From Chrysochromulina parva (lineage: Eukaryota > Haptophyta > Prymnesiales > Chrysochromulinaceae), in the NCBI GenBank assembly GCA_002887195.1, contig PJAB01001102.1:1-17265 (forward strand): a stretch of DNA of 17,265 nt, in the 5' to 3' direction. Numbering within the stretch: position 1 is the first letter of the stretch; the number at the start of each line of letters is the position of its first letter. Positions 7,037 to 14,952 of the stretch are shown here, one piece after another. The notes below the pieces were generated by a model that saw only the letters and a program-made list of their open reading frames with translations, was not told the origin of the DNA and made no database searches. Made by a program: the position numbers and the translations under genes.

Positions 7037-8545
7037 ATGGACGACGACGTCGAGGAGGACGTGGGGCTCAACACCTCACGCGAGCTGCGCAACGCCTACA
7101 CGCGAGGTTCGCGTGTGGAGCTCACGGGTCTTGTGTCGCGAGCGAGTCTCAACGGAATACTGGCGACGGTCCTTGAGCACATCTCTACCTCTGGGCGTTG
7201 GGCAGTCATGCCAGAGGTACCGAACTCCAAACAATTGTTGGTCAAGCCGGAAAACATCAAGCTCGTGCACGACCCGGCCATGCGCCCGATCAATCTTCGC
7301 AAACTTCTCATGCAGCTTGACCCCGCCTATGCGCTTATGCCCACACAAGCTTATGCCCCGCATATCCCCACACAAGTCACCAACGAACGCATCGCCCAGC
7401 GTAAGGCGCTCATTGCAGTGCTCTCTCTTGCCCCTGGCCACAATAGCACCGACCCTCTGCTCAACGACCCGACGTGCCAGATCCTCGAGCTGAGCGCTCT
7501 CGATGCGATCACTGTGCAGCCACGCCAGCTCTACGTGTGGGCGCTCGTGTGCCGCGCTTGGGCCGCCGCCGTCAAGGCCTGGCTCGCGTCGACGGCGGCG
7601 TACGCCTTTTGGCAACGCGTCTGCGCGGGCATGCTCCCGCCTGAGACCGTCCTGCATCCCGAGCTCTGCACGAAGGACATGCTGCGCGAGTGGGCCGCGT
7701 TGCCCATGGCCGTTGGCACTAAGCAGCAGTGGTACCGATGCGGGCTTGGCAGGGCGCGTACCGACGAGGAGTCGGAGGCGATGACGGAGCTTGAGCTGGG
7801 CATTTCGATCGCCTGGCTCTTCAAGCTCTGGTGGAATATCGGCGACGCCTCACACACTTCGCCGCGCTTCGTCGGCTGGAGGCGACTGTACTTCGATCCC
7901 TTTCTCACCGGTCGCACGCACGGCGCGGAATTCAATCCGCCTGCCTGGGAATTGACCGGTGGCCGCCGAATACCGCATAGTCTGCTCGCGAACGTGTGCG
8001 ATTGCATCCAGGACTTTCGGGGGATCTCCTCGAACCTGCCTGACGAGATCGACTACGAATGTCTCCGCACGCTCCGCGCGCTCGTAACCAAGTTTGACTG
8101 TCAGACACCGCTTCACACGCAGTGGCGATTCATGACGGAGCCTCAGATCACGCCGGCCAAGAACGCCGCCTTCTTCTCGCTGATCAGGCGCTATTGCCCG
8201 CTCTTCCCGCAAAAGGCCGACACGGTACCGCTGGAGGTCGTCTCGCCTGTCTTCAAGCGTGGCAAGCGCCACCGATACGAGTTTCCGCGCCCCGAGCGCT
8301 GGCGCCTCTGGCCGCACACGGCGAACAAGTTTCTGATCCTGGACTCCCCAAATGATGTGTTTGATATCCGGGATAGCTGGGTGTGGGATCAGGACGTGAC
8401 GGAGCGCGACGAGCGAGGCGTGCTTGAGGGTGACGAGGCCTTCGATGCGAGCGAGGATGAGGAGGCCGAGGACATGGAGGACGACATGGATGGCGACGAA
8501 GACGATGATGTGGTTGAGGAAGACGCTGGGATAGATGTGAATTAA
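7037..8545 (+). CDS. unrecognised protein with SH3-like (LNG) module, F-box-like segment and acidic tail
   Basis: A 502-residue protein that I cannot assign to a named family. Residues 24-78 read as a small beta module: GSRVELTGL, then SLNG, GRWAVMP and LLVKPENIKLV. I associate this pattern with an SH3/KOW-like repeat common in algal proteins, often beside ankyrin or MYND domains. Residues 147-200 (ILELSALDAI, YVWALVCRAW, AFWQRVC) resemble a divergent F-box, which would suggest a substrate adaptor of an SCF ubiquitin ligase. The middle is rich in tryptophan and looks globular. The last 45 residues are almost wholly Asp/Glu. No signal peptide or membrane segment is seen. I chose ATG 7037 because the protein turns acidic and ordered there; ATG 6965 adds 24 residues without recognisable features. 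Real coding is likely; function is not established. Confidence 0.72.
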   Translation: MDDDVEEDVGLNTSRELRNAYTRGSRVELTGLVSRASLNGILATVLEHISTSGRWAVMPEVPNSKQLLVKPENIKLVHDPAMRPINLRKLLMQLDPAYALMPTQAYAPHIPTQVTNERIAQRKALIAVLSLAPGHNSTDPLLNDPTCQILELSALDAITVQPRQLYVWALVCRAWAAAVKAWLASTAAYAFWQRVCAGMLPPETVLHPELCTKDMLREWAALPMAVGTKQQWYRCGLGRARTDEESEAMTELELGISIAWLFKLWWNIGDASHTSPRFVGWRRLYFDPFLTGRTHGAEFNPPAWELTGGRRIPHSLLANVCDCIQDFRGISSNLPDEIDYECLRTLRALVTKFDCQTPLHTQWRFMTEPQITPAKNAAFFSLIRRYCPLFPQKADTVPLEVVSPVFKRGKRHRYEFPRPERWRLWPHTANKFLILDSPNDVFDIRDSWVWDQDVTERDERGVLEGDEAFDASEDEEAEDMEDDMDGDEDDDVVEEDAGIDVN

Positions 8546-8708
8546 TCTTATGATGTGCACGTGCATCGCTTTCTCCTCGGTCACGGTGCGGGGGTGGGGC
8601 GTACGGGGGTGCAGGCGACGGGGCGTGCAATTGGGGGCGTGGTGTACGGACGAGAACGCGGCCCAACGGGTGGAGCTAAAAGGCGGAGCGAGAGCTAAAC
8701 AGCGAGGT

Positions 8709-8722
8709 CCGAGACGTCTCGG
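8709..8722. repeat. 14-base perfect palindrome
   Basis: CCGAGACGTCTCGG is its own reverse complement and lies about 165 bases past the stop of the acidic-tail gene. It could fold as a small hairpin or bind a dimeric factor; its role is unknown. Confidence 0.75.
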
Positions 8723-8954
8723 GACGAATATCCTATACTATATTCTTATATTCGCTACTTTTGGCGTTCTGCGTGACGCGATCGTGCGACAAGCGAACAA
8801 GTCGATAGACGATACCGCGCGCGAATATCGTTTGTACGTTCAACCGGTTGATATATAATATCAGCTGAGATCGATACGATTCGGGTTTCAGGTACAGGTT
8901 CAGCGCATGGTTTCAGCTTAGAGCTTTCACGAGACCGTTCAAATTTTGGATTAT

Positions 8955-8980
8955 CTGGAGATTTAAACTGGAGATTAAAA
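8955..8980. repeat. 13-base near-tandem duplication
   Basis: CTGGAGATTTAAA is followed directly by CTGGAGATTAAAA, which differs by one base. It lies in the AT-rich core of the convergent spacer. Confidence 0.7.
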
Positions 8981-8998
8981 TTACGTCGTATCTGCGCG

Positions 8999-9039
8999 GC
9001 GTGTTAAATGTTAATCACACTGCGGGTCGTTTAACACGC
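8999..9039. repeat. inverted repeat, 10-base arms with 21-base loop
   Basis: GCGTGTTAAA (8999-9008) and TTTAACACGC (9030-9039) are exact reverse complements separated by 21 bases. The element lies about 155 bases beyond the stop of the leftward P-loop kinase gene and could be a 3'-end structure or the trace of a small mobile element. Confidence 0.7.
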
Positions 9040-9193
9040 ACTGTTCACACCAGTCGGACCGCACACCGGCAGCAGCGCACACTGAATTCACATGTCGCTT
9101 GTCGGCGGACTGAACGTTCTGAGCCTATGTGCGCCTATTGCGCTTTGGGCACCTCAAAATATCCCCTCGCCCGGCCACTACTGGCGGTCGATC

Positions 9194-10075
9194 TTATGGC
9201 GTAGCATCGACGTCGCCCACATGAACGTCCACGTCGTTGTCGAGGATCTCCACCTCATCGGCGTCGACGCCGGACATGCGCACGGCCTCCGTGAGCTGCT
9301 CCTCGTAGCGACGCAAGGTCTCGAGCGGCACCACGCGATGCCGCCGCAGATTGCGCCGCTTGGCTGTCTCGAGCGTCACGCGCACGTACAGGATCTTCAC
9401 ACGGAAGCCGGCAGCACGCGCGGCCGCCATCCGCCCTTTTCGCCGAGCTACCTTGGTGCCAGTCCCATCGAGGATGATTCGCCCCACGCTTGGGTCGGCC
9501 AGCGCCTTGCGGAAACGCTCTTCTACCCGCAGATCTGCCCAATCGTAGGCGCCCTCCACATTGTACACAGCCGCCGGATCCTCAGGCGCATAGAGAGGAT
9601 GCTCTACCATCTCGCGGTCGAGGTCTAGGATGGCTGTCCTGGCCTCCCCATCTCTGCAGCTTCCCTCGCTCGAGTCCCACAGCCGGTATGCACGCTCCGC
9701 ATCCGTGAGGCTGCCACCCGGCATCCCAACAAGCCTGTGGCCATAGCGCTGCTCTATGACGCGCGTCTTGCCCGATCCAGGCATGCCCGCAAGGAAGATG
9801 GCCTCGCGCCGCCTCTCGGGTGTGCCCATAGTCGCCAGCTGTACTGAGAGACTTGGGCTCTGCTGGCTCCAGGCTGTTGAGATGCTTGTGGCACTGCTCG
9901 TCTCGATGCTGGCGCGACGCGACGATGCTGCAACCACGACATGGGGTGGGGGGGGAATAGTAGATACGCGTAAGCCGTAGTTGCTGCCGGATGCACGTAG
10001 CCCGAGTTTGCTGCCGAAGCCGGGACGATGCAGTCCACGCGCTGCGCAGACGGCGCTCCTGCATGCCGTCATCAT
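9194..10075 (-). CDS. P-loop kinase/NTPase of the AAA_33 / zeta-like group
   Basis: A 293-residue protein with a C-terminal nucleotide-binding kinase-like domain from about 90 to 280. The Walker A motif is GMPGSGKT (97-104). A segment like LDREMVEHPLYAPEDP follows, then IILDGTGTK near 200-207 where Walker B-like residues sit, and an arginine-rich lid (AKRRNLRRHRVVP). This order matches small P-loop kinases annotated as AAA_33 or zeta-toxin-like, which phosphorylate a small substrate with ATP; the substrate here is unknown. A lone zeta-like domain is not evidence of a toxin-antitoxin pair, and no antitoxin-like partner is nearby. Residues 1-82 are S/A/R-rich and nearly free of acidic residues, as in an organelle transit peptide. 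A start at ATG 9829 would give a cytosolic 211-residue form. The gene is convergent with the acidic-tail gene. Confidence 0.8.
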   Translation of the reverse strand: MMTACRSAVCAARGLHRPGFGSKLGLRASGSNYGLRVSTIPPPPHVVVAASSRRASIETSSATSISTAWSQQSPSLSVQLATMGTPERRREAIFLAGMPGSGKTRVIEQRYGHRLVGMPGGSLTDAERAYRLWDSSEGSCRDGEARTAILDLDREMVEHPLYAPEDPAAVYNVEGAYDWADLRVEERFRKALADPSVGRIILDGTGTKVARRKGRMAAARAAGFRVKILYVRVTLETAKRRNLRRHRVVPLETLRRYEEQLTEAVRMSGVDADEVEILDNDVDVHVGDVDATP

Positions 10076-10263
10076 TCCTCGAGGGATGATGGGTTGACAC
10101 GACTCGCGAGCGTGCGAGCCGCGGCGTCAGTTTGTGCCCCGAATTGAGTCCAATCCAAGACCTCCGCCGTCGAGAGGCCAGCACGAAATTGACGTTTGAC
10201 GAACCTCATCAATTTTTCTCTCCACAGTACACATGAGCCGATCGTCTGAACGCTCCGGTGCAA
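10072..10263 (-). other. possible upstream ORF overlapping the P-loop kinase start (ATGA)
   Basis: A 63-codon frame starting at 10263 ends with a TGA at 10072-10074 that overlaps the ATG of the P-loop kinase at 10075-10073, forming ATGA. In a eukaryotic mRNA this could be an upstream frame allowing termination-reinitiation. If the true start is ATG 9829 it is simply 5' leader. The sequence has no recognisable domain, so coding is weakly supported. Confidence 0.25.
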
Positions 10264-10642
10264 CCGCGGCCTCTCCTTCCCAAACAGAACAACACTTGAA
10301 TATTATTATTAAGGGTCAACAATTCGGGTGACGCGGGGCCCGTAAGGTAACCGTATCCGTAAAGGGCCCGTGTGTGACGGCCGGGGTGCGGGGAGCAATG
10401 GCGGGGAGGGCGGGAGCGGGGTCCGTAACAGTTACAATGTACAGTACAATTGTATCAGACTAACAGTAACAGCTAACACGTGCAGGTGAAGTACCGAGTT
10501 CCATTGCATTTGTCAGCTGTCAAAATCATGGGATGGGGAACAGGGGTGTCGTGGGAATCTGAGTGTTCGCGTTATCGAATGAAGATTTCAGCCTCCAATC
10601 GGAGCGCATCTGCGCGTGCGCCTCTCTTTTCAGAGTTTGCCA
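10076..10642. other. 567-base spacer between two leftward genes
   Basis: This holds the promoter and leader of the P-loop kinase (reading leftward from 10075) and the 3' end of the RING gene. An AT-rich patch near 10296-10325 and a stretch rich in ACAGT/TAACAG-type words near 10428-10476 stand out against the GC-rich background. GGGCCC hexamers flank a run rich in CCGTAA words (10337-10371). I cannot assign a function to any of these. Confidence 0.45.
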
Positions 10643-11734
10643 TCACGCCGGATGCGCGAGGGCGAGCAGCCGCGCCAGGAGTTCCTCGCGCTTGCCGTTG
10701 GCGCGCACCCCGGCTTGCTTGGCGCGCTGCTGCAGTGCCTTGTACGGCAAGGCATGCAGCCCCGCGTTGGCGTTGGAAGGCGGAGCATTCTCGACGCCCA
10801 TCTCGACGCCCTGGCCCCCCTCGGTGGGCGCCACTCTCGCGCCCTCGGCTCCTCTGCCGCCGGCTGCAGCGGTGGCCTCAGCCTCTGCGTTCGCCTCTGC
10901 CTCGATGACGCCTGCCGCAGATTGGGTTGGCGCCGCTGGCGCCGCTGGCGCCGCTGGCGCCGCTGGCGGCACCGCCAGCTCGTGCGCCGACGGAGCTTGC
11001 ACCGCCTCGGGCACGCTCGCGAGGTCCTTGATGAGCACATCCTCGTCGAGGTCGCCGCCAGTCGCCGCGTCGACGAGCTCCAGTACCTGAGTCGACAGCT
11101 TTCGTGCCGCGCCGGGCGGCGTCACCACGGGAGATGGGACGGCGATGCATTCTTCGATGGCGAGCGGAGCGCGGCAATTCGGACACGTCTTGTTGTCGCG
11201 CTCGGCCCAGCTCTTCCAGCAGTCGATGTGGTAGGCGTGGCCGCAGCCTGTGACAGCCACGCGCTGGCCTGTGACGGTCACGTCTATGCTCTCGCAGCAG
11301 ATGGAGCACACGTCCTGAGCGTCGTCGGTGGGCGTGCCATCAAACGCATCCGTCTTCGCCTTTACCAGGGCGCTGCGCGCAGCCGTCTTGGCTTCGGCGG
11401 GCGTGACGGCGCTCGGAGTCTTTGACGGAGTTTCGCGCGGCACGAAGACAATTGATGATGAAGGTATCAACAGAGGATTGGGCGATTGATCCCCAAAGGT
11501 GAATCGACGAACCAGGGCTGATGGCGAGAAGAGCTCCCCAAGTGAGGCGATCGCTCGCGAGACGCGCGACGAGTTGGGCAAGTCTTCCAGCGGGATGGAG
11601 GGCCCCAATGCAGTTGTGCTGAAGCGGCTATGGCGCCGTGGCGCGGGCGGCGCTCGCAGCTCTCGGCGAGCGACGTGCTCATGCACCCAGTCGGGAGTGG
11701 TCTGTTGCGAGTCTGAGGACGAGGAGGCCGACAT
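10643..11734 (-). CDS. RING-H2 finger protein with C-terminal SAP domain, probable E3 ligase
   Basis: A 363-residue protein. Residues 143-187 form a RING-H2 finger: CSIC (C143, C146), GCGHAYHIDC (C164, H166, H169, C172) and CPNC (C184, C187), so all eight zinc ligands are present. RING fingers of this type recruit E2 enzymes to transfer ubiquitin. Residues 325-360 (LHALPYKALQQRAKQAG, then NGKREELLARLL) fit the SAP motif, a helix-turn-helix that binds DNA or chromatin. The linker is rich in Ala, Pro and Glu, and the N-terminal 130 residues are basic and S/P-rich. RING plus SAP is also seen in RAD18 (RING and SAP) and, with an SP-RING, in PIAS proteins; the order here fits a nuclear E3, but orthology is not shown. 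No intron is needed. Start ATG 11734 gives a plausible MSASSSSDSQQ N-terminus. Confidence 0.9.
   Translation of the reverse strand: MSASSSSDSQQTTPDWVHEHVARRELRAPPAPRRHSRFSTTALGPSIPLEDLPNSSRVSRAIASLGELFSPSALVRRFTFGDQSPNPLLIPSSSIVFVPRETPSKTPSAVTPAEAKTAARSALVKAKTDAFDGTPTDDAQDVCSICCESIDVTVTGQRVAVTGCGHAYHIDCWKSWAERDNKTCPNCRAPLAIEECIAVPSPVVTPPGAARKLSTQVLELVDAATGGDLDEDVLIKDLASVPEAVQAPSAHELAVPPAAPAAPAAPAAPTQSAAGVIEAEANAEAEATAAAGGRGAEGARVAPTEGGQGVEMGVENAPPSNANAGLHALPYKALQQRAKQAGVRANGKREELLARLLALAHPA
10930..10965 (-). repeat. four 9-base tandem units in the RING gene
   Basis: GCGCCGCTG (+ strand) is repeated four times without change, encoding the PAAPAAPAAPAAP run at about residues 257-269 of the RING/SAP protein, in the linker between the two domains. 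Confidence 0.88.
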
Positions 11735-12320
11735 CCGTCCAGGCCGCTTGCTCTTGAAGGGATTTCAAAAGGAGGGCCGTCGGCCAATTGAAAGTTGCCT
11801 GTTTCGGCAACGATCTCGAAAATCTCTATCTTTAGTCGAAGAAGGGCGTTGCGAAACCGGGGATTCCCGCGGTCACGGAAGAGATCATGAATCATCGCCT
11901 GAAAACATGTATTGAAGAGATCGGTGAGATTGCATGTCGAAAACGTACGGTAATCGGTATAAACGCACCTACGCACGGCATTCACTTGACGTGATCTTGA
12001 ACGCATTGCGTAAACGAAATCAGACAACGGGGCAACGAACGACGACGGGTTACACTCTGTCTCTGAGAGAGACACTCTCCGAAAGACCATGCATGCTTGA
12101 TCGGATGCTACTTGAGACTTCATCCCACGCGCAACTCACAGGGGCGGACAGCGGGAGCGGCCCGGCGGCGCAAGCTATATGAAGATGCAGATGCACATGC
12201 TCATGCAGCACTCTCTGTGGCCGACACACATTCATCTGTGGCTAAATCTCTCGCCGCACCGACGCGCTGCATCGGCCGGCGCTTGATGAGCGCGTTCCCA
12301 GGCGTCAGCTGCTCGCTGAA
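11735..12320. other. 586-base spacer upstream of the RING gene
   Basis: It lies between the start of the RING gene (leftward from 11734) and the stop of bL25 (12321), so it must contain the RING promoter and leader and the bL25 3' end. Its base composition is less GC-rich than the genes. A leftward open frame with ATG at 12123 covers much of it but runs out of frame into the RING gene and shows no domain, so I do not call it a gene. An upstream RING exon cannot be excluded. Confidence 0.45.
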
Positions 12321-13037
12321 TTAGCCGCGCACTCGCTTGACGCGGCCGACCAGAAAGTTGCCGCCATTCTGCAGCGTCCGTGCGTTGGGGCGGATGGTGA
12401 CGCCCGGGGGCACGGTTAGGTGCTCCATGCGCAGGTCCATCCCGTCGGCGCGCCGCATGTCCGCCACGAGGAAGCGTGGGATGTTCTCCGGGTCTCGAAC
12501 AAGGCACTTCAGGCCTGTGTCGGAGAAGATGTCGTGTGTGTACCCACCCGTCTTGATCGTCGGATGCGTCTCCTCGTTGACGAAGATGATGGGCACGGGC
12601 AGCTTCACGGGATGGCGCAATGGGTCACGAGGCCAGCGGCGGAAGTTGACGTGCTTCACGTTGAACCGTTTCAGGTCGTCGTACTGCACCTCCTGGGTCA
12701 GCACGCGCACCTTCTCGCCACCCTCGACCTCGAGCGTGAGAAGCTCTCGCTGGTAGTGCGTGCGACGTAGGAAGGGCATCAGCGCTTCGCGTGCGACCGA
12801 CAGGTTCACGAACGGCAGTCCATCACCCTGCAGTACCACCGGAAGGCGGCCCGCGGCCCGCATCTCTCTCGAATGGATAGTGCCGAGCTCCGAGCTCTTG
12901 CGTGGCACCGCATGCAGCACGCGGTCGGGCGAGGGCACGATCGGATCGAGATCGGGCCGGTACCAGCGGCGCAGCAGGCCAACTCCAGCGCGGCGGAGGG
13001 ACGCCGCCTGCGCTGAGCAGCCCAGCGAGCGCAACAT
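12321..13037 (-). CDS. rplY: ribosomal protein bL25 (L25/TL5/CTC family), probably mitochondrial
   Basis: A 238-residue protein matching the two-domain bL25/CTC layout. Residues about 50-135 form the L25 beta-barrel (MRAAGRLPVVLQGDG, a block ending KVRVLTQEVQYDDLKR, then VKHVNFRRW). Residues about 140-235 form the TL5/CTC C-terminal domain (VPIIFVNEETHP, GLKCLVRDPENIPRFLVADM and PPGVTIRP). In bacteria this protein binds 5S rRNA in the large subunit. The N-terminus, MLRSLGCSAQAASLRRAG, is a classical mitochondrial presequence: no acidic residues, regular arginines and leucines. There is no hydrophobic signal peptide, which argues against a complex plastid. The gene is head to head with the coiled-coil gene across 243 bases. 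The family call rests on motif order by eye. Confidence 0.87.
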   Translation of the reverse strand: MLRSLGCSAQAASLRRAGVGLLRRWYRPDLDPIVPSPDRVLHAVPRKSSELGTIHSREMRAAGRLPVVLQGDGLPFVNLSVAREALMPFLRRTHYQRELLTLEVEGGEKVRVLTQEVQYDDLKRFNVKHVNFRRWPRDPLRHPVKLPVPIIFVNEETHPTIKTGGYTHDIFSDTGLKCLVRDPENIPRFLVADMRRADGMDLRMEHLTVPPGVTIRPNARTLQNGGNFLVGRVKRVRG

Positions 13038-13280
13038 GACGATCTCTCTGCTGAGTTCCTGTGATCAGGCGCGCGCCGAATGCAAAAGTCCGAATTCGTG
13101 TGAAGGAAGGCACACCCGAAAAAAGATCCTACGAGACCATCCCCGCTTGTTGGCCTGTGTACGAAAAAAACGCTCGGTACAACGCGTACGCATATTTGGT
13201 TTTCGCACACTCGCGACGCCCCGTCCAGCCCCGAGAGCCGAGCGGCCGAGCGCCCGCCTGAGCTCCACAGCAGCAGCACA
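13038..13280. promoter_or_regulatory. bidirectional promoter spacer, bL25 / coiled-coil gene
   Basis: bL25 starts leftward at 13037 and the coiled-coil gene rightward at 13281. All transcription-start information for both must lie within these 243 bases unless there are far upstream exons. The spacer includes GCGCGCGCC near 13069 and an A-rich run (ACGAAAAAAACG) near 13160. No consensus TATA box was recognised. Confidence 0.55.
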
Positions 13281-14427
13281 ATGGCGCCCCGCGGTGCCGC
13301 CGGGCCCAGCAGCGATGAGCGACGCGAGATCGAAACTCTGAAGGCGCTCATCGACAAAACTCCAGAGCGCCCGTCGACACTCAATCAATCAACCTTCATG
13401 CGGTTCACCATGGGAGAGCAGAATCGGTGCGCGCCCCGCCGAAGTCGTTGAGCGAGCCTCCAGCGCACTCGCGCCAGTACTGTTCGCGCCACATGCACGC
13501 CATCGCACTCGCTTGCACGAACGCTTTCACCGAATGCCGCGCTTGCATTGCATTGCTTGCACGCTCAGGGCTGTTGGAGACGAGGTGCGTAAGGAGAAAG
13601 AGGCGATGAGTGCTATGAGAGCGGAGCTCCAGGCGAGGCGGTTGCAGCGAGCAAAGGATCTCAAGGACCAAGCGAAAGCGCAGCTGGAGCTCGATAAAGA
13701 GATCAAAAAGAAGGAGGAGGAGAAGAGGCTCGAAATCGGCAAGGAGCAGCGGGCCAAGGAGGCGGCATGGCAGGAGCGGCGGGAGCAGCAGGCGCAGGCT
13801 TTCGTGATGAAGGGTCACAAGCTTGTGGAGGAGACGCGGCAGCGACAGAAGAATATGGACAAGGCCGAGGACGAACAGGATAAGAAGGAGCGCGCGGAGG
13901 GCTTGGCGGAGAAGAAGCGCATCTTGGAGGCGTATAAGAAGGAGAAGGCGGAGAATTACGAGGAGAACAAGGTGAAGGTGCAGTCCGTGAAGAAGGCGAC
14001 GGACCCTGCGATCATCGCCGAGGCGAAGAAGTGGGCGTCGGAGCAGCGCGTGGGCTCGGCCGAGGACAAGCGGAAGCAGTTTTCGGCGCTCAAGTCGATG
14101 CGAAGGCGCAAAAAGGAGGGGCACCTCGAAAAGGCGAAGGAGATCAAGGGGAAGGTGGAGGAGATCAAGCAGGCGGCGAGGGAGGTGCATAAGAAAATGC
14201 TCGAGAAGAAGAAGAAGAACGCGGGTGAGGAGCGCGCCAACGACTACCTTGTCGAGCTCGAGAAGCAGCGCGTGCTCGCTCAGAAGCAGAAAGAACACGA
14301 CAGCATCTACAACAAGCGGTACGCCTCGACCAAGGCGGCGGCGAAGTGGGAGCAGGCGCCCGTGCTCGCGAAGCCGAACTTTGGGAGCCTTGACCCGAGC
14401 ATCTCTGGCGGAGGCTTGGTGGGATGA
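13281..14427 (+). CDS. charged coiled-coil protein; join(13281..13426,13569..14427)
   Basis: The spliced product has 334 residues and I do not recognise its family. The ATG at 13281 opens MAPRGAAGPSSDERREIETL, followed by a short conserved-looking block, STFMRFTMGEQNR. From about residue 50 to 300 it is almost wholly Lys/Glu/Arg/Gln/Ala in heptad-like order, for example EVRKEKEAMSAMRAELQAR, and should form a long alpha-helical coiled coil. The last 30 residues (WEQAPVLAKPNFGSLDPSI) are non-helical. Such proteins are often axonemal, basal-body or other cytoskeletal components; that is a guess from composition. The first exon would stop soon after 13440 if unspliced, while the second exon has no good start near its beginning, so the intron at 13427-13568 is needed. 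An ATG at 13513 would allow a longer unspliced N-terminus, which I think less likely. Confidence 0.76.
13427..13568 (+). other. inferred 142-base phase-2 intron
   Basis: The donor is AATCG|GTGCGCG and the acceptor CTTGCACGCTCAG|GG. Removal joins CG to G to make an arginine codon and gives ...MGEQNR-AVGDEVRKEK... in one frame. The intron length is not a multiple of three, and the first exon frame meets a TGA inside the intron. Splicing is inferred from frame and splice-site dinucleotides only. Confidence 0.72.
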
Positions 14428-14952
14428 GGTGCAAGGACAGGCGAGCACAAGCAGGAGATCTGCTCATCCAGAGCACAGGACTCACGCCGAGCGTCGTGCC
14501 GAGCGTCGTGCTGCGTGCGCGCGGCGCCATAGGCGTGATCCAAGGTCAACAGTTCGTGAGGCTCAACGTTGCTACGTATTAAGGATGCGCATGCGTGTCA
14601 TGGTAGTCGATGGGTCGCGTATAGAGTACAACGTGTTTCCCGCAATCGTGCGATCGATCGGGGTCCACCGCCATGTGCGTGCGCACGCCGTGCCGGCGTT
14701 GCGCATGCGGGCCGCGCGTCCGCACGCGCTAGTTCCAATCGCCCGGTGACTTGAGACTTCATTCCAGGACTTCAGTCAATCTTTCAGGACATTCACGTCA
14801 CAGACTCCATGGCTTGCTCCATGGTTCTAAACTCGACACAAATCAAATTCACCGACCGTCGTACAAAATGATGCAATTTCCTCCCTCCAACTCATTTAGC
14901 AATTCACAGACATTGTTCACAGACATTCGAAAGCCCGGCCCATGCAAGCCGA
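14428..14952 (+). promoter_or_regulatory. 525-base spacer before the LTD/EEP gene
   Basis: This follows the coiled-coil gene stop and contains the promoter and leader of the rightward membrane nuclease-like gene. A 12-base tandem pair lies at 14486-14509. Around 14760-14930 the composition becomes AT-richer, and a CCATGG-spaced repeat lies near 14806-14823. No RNA gene or known promoter box was recognised. An upstream exon of the next gene could lie here. Confidence 0.45.
14486..14509. repeat. 12-base tandem pair
   Basis: GCCGAGCGTCGT occurs twice back to back just after the coiled-coil gene. It is another instance of the short tandem duplications seen across the window. Confidence 0.8.

Larger units (their letters stand above)
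8546..9193. other. 648-base convergent intergenic spacer with AT-rich core and palindromes
   Basis: The gene to the left ends at 8545 (+) and the gene to the right ends at 9194 (-), so this is a 3'-to-3' spacer. About 8728-8990 is clearly richer in A/T than the flanking genes. It holds the palindrome at 8709, a 13-base near-tandem repeat at 8955 and an inverted repeat at 8999. The short open frames here have no recognisable content. No transposase remnant or tRNA was seen. Confidence 0.6.

Noticed and set aside
7850..8584. Leftward 244-codon frame opposite the acidic-tail gene
   Set aside because: Shadow: the His/Ile/Val-rich start is simply the complement of the Asp/Glu-rich tail.
8550..8858. 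Rightward 102-codon frame in the convergent spacer
   Set aside because: Spans GC-rich and AT-rich blocks with no consistent composition or domain; likely chance.
9092..9628. Rightward 178-codon frame opposite the P-loop kinase
   Set aside because: Most of it is antisense to the kinase domain with intact Walker A on the other strand; no motif of its own.
9194..10075. Toxin-antitoxin module interpretation of the zeta-like P-loop gene
   Set aside because: There is no antitoxin-like partner next to it, the gene is eukaryotic with a transit-like extension, and the fold is shared by many ordinary small-molecule kinases.
11467..12123. Leftward 218-codon frame overlapping the RING gene start
   Set aside because: Overlaps the RING N-terminus out of frame, has no recognisable domain, and its composition fits a leader region; an upstream RING exon here remains possible but unsupported.
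13405..14448. Long leftward open frame (347 codons) opposite the coiled-coil gene
   Set aside because: It is leucine/arginine monotony produced by reading the complement of Lys/Glu-rich codons; no domain, and the + strand frame explains the sequence.
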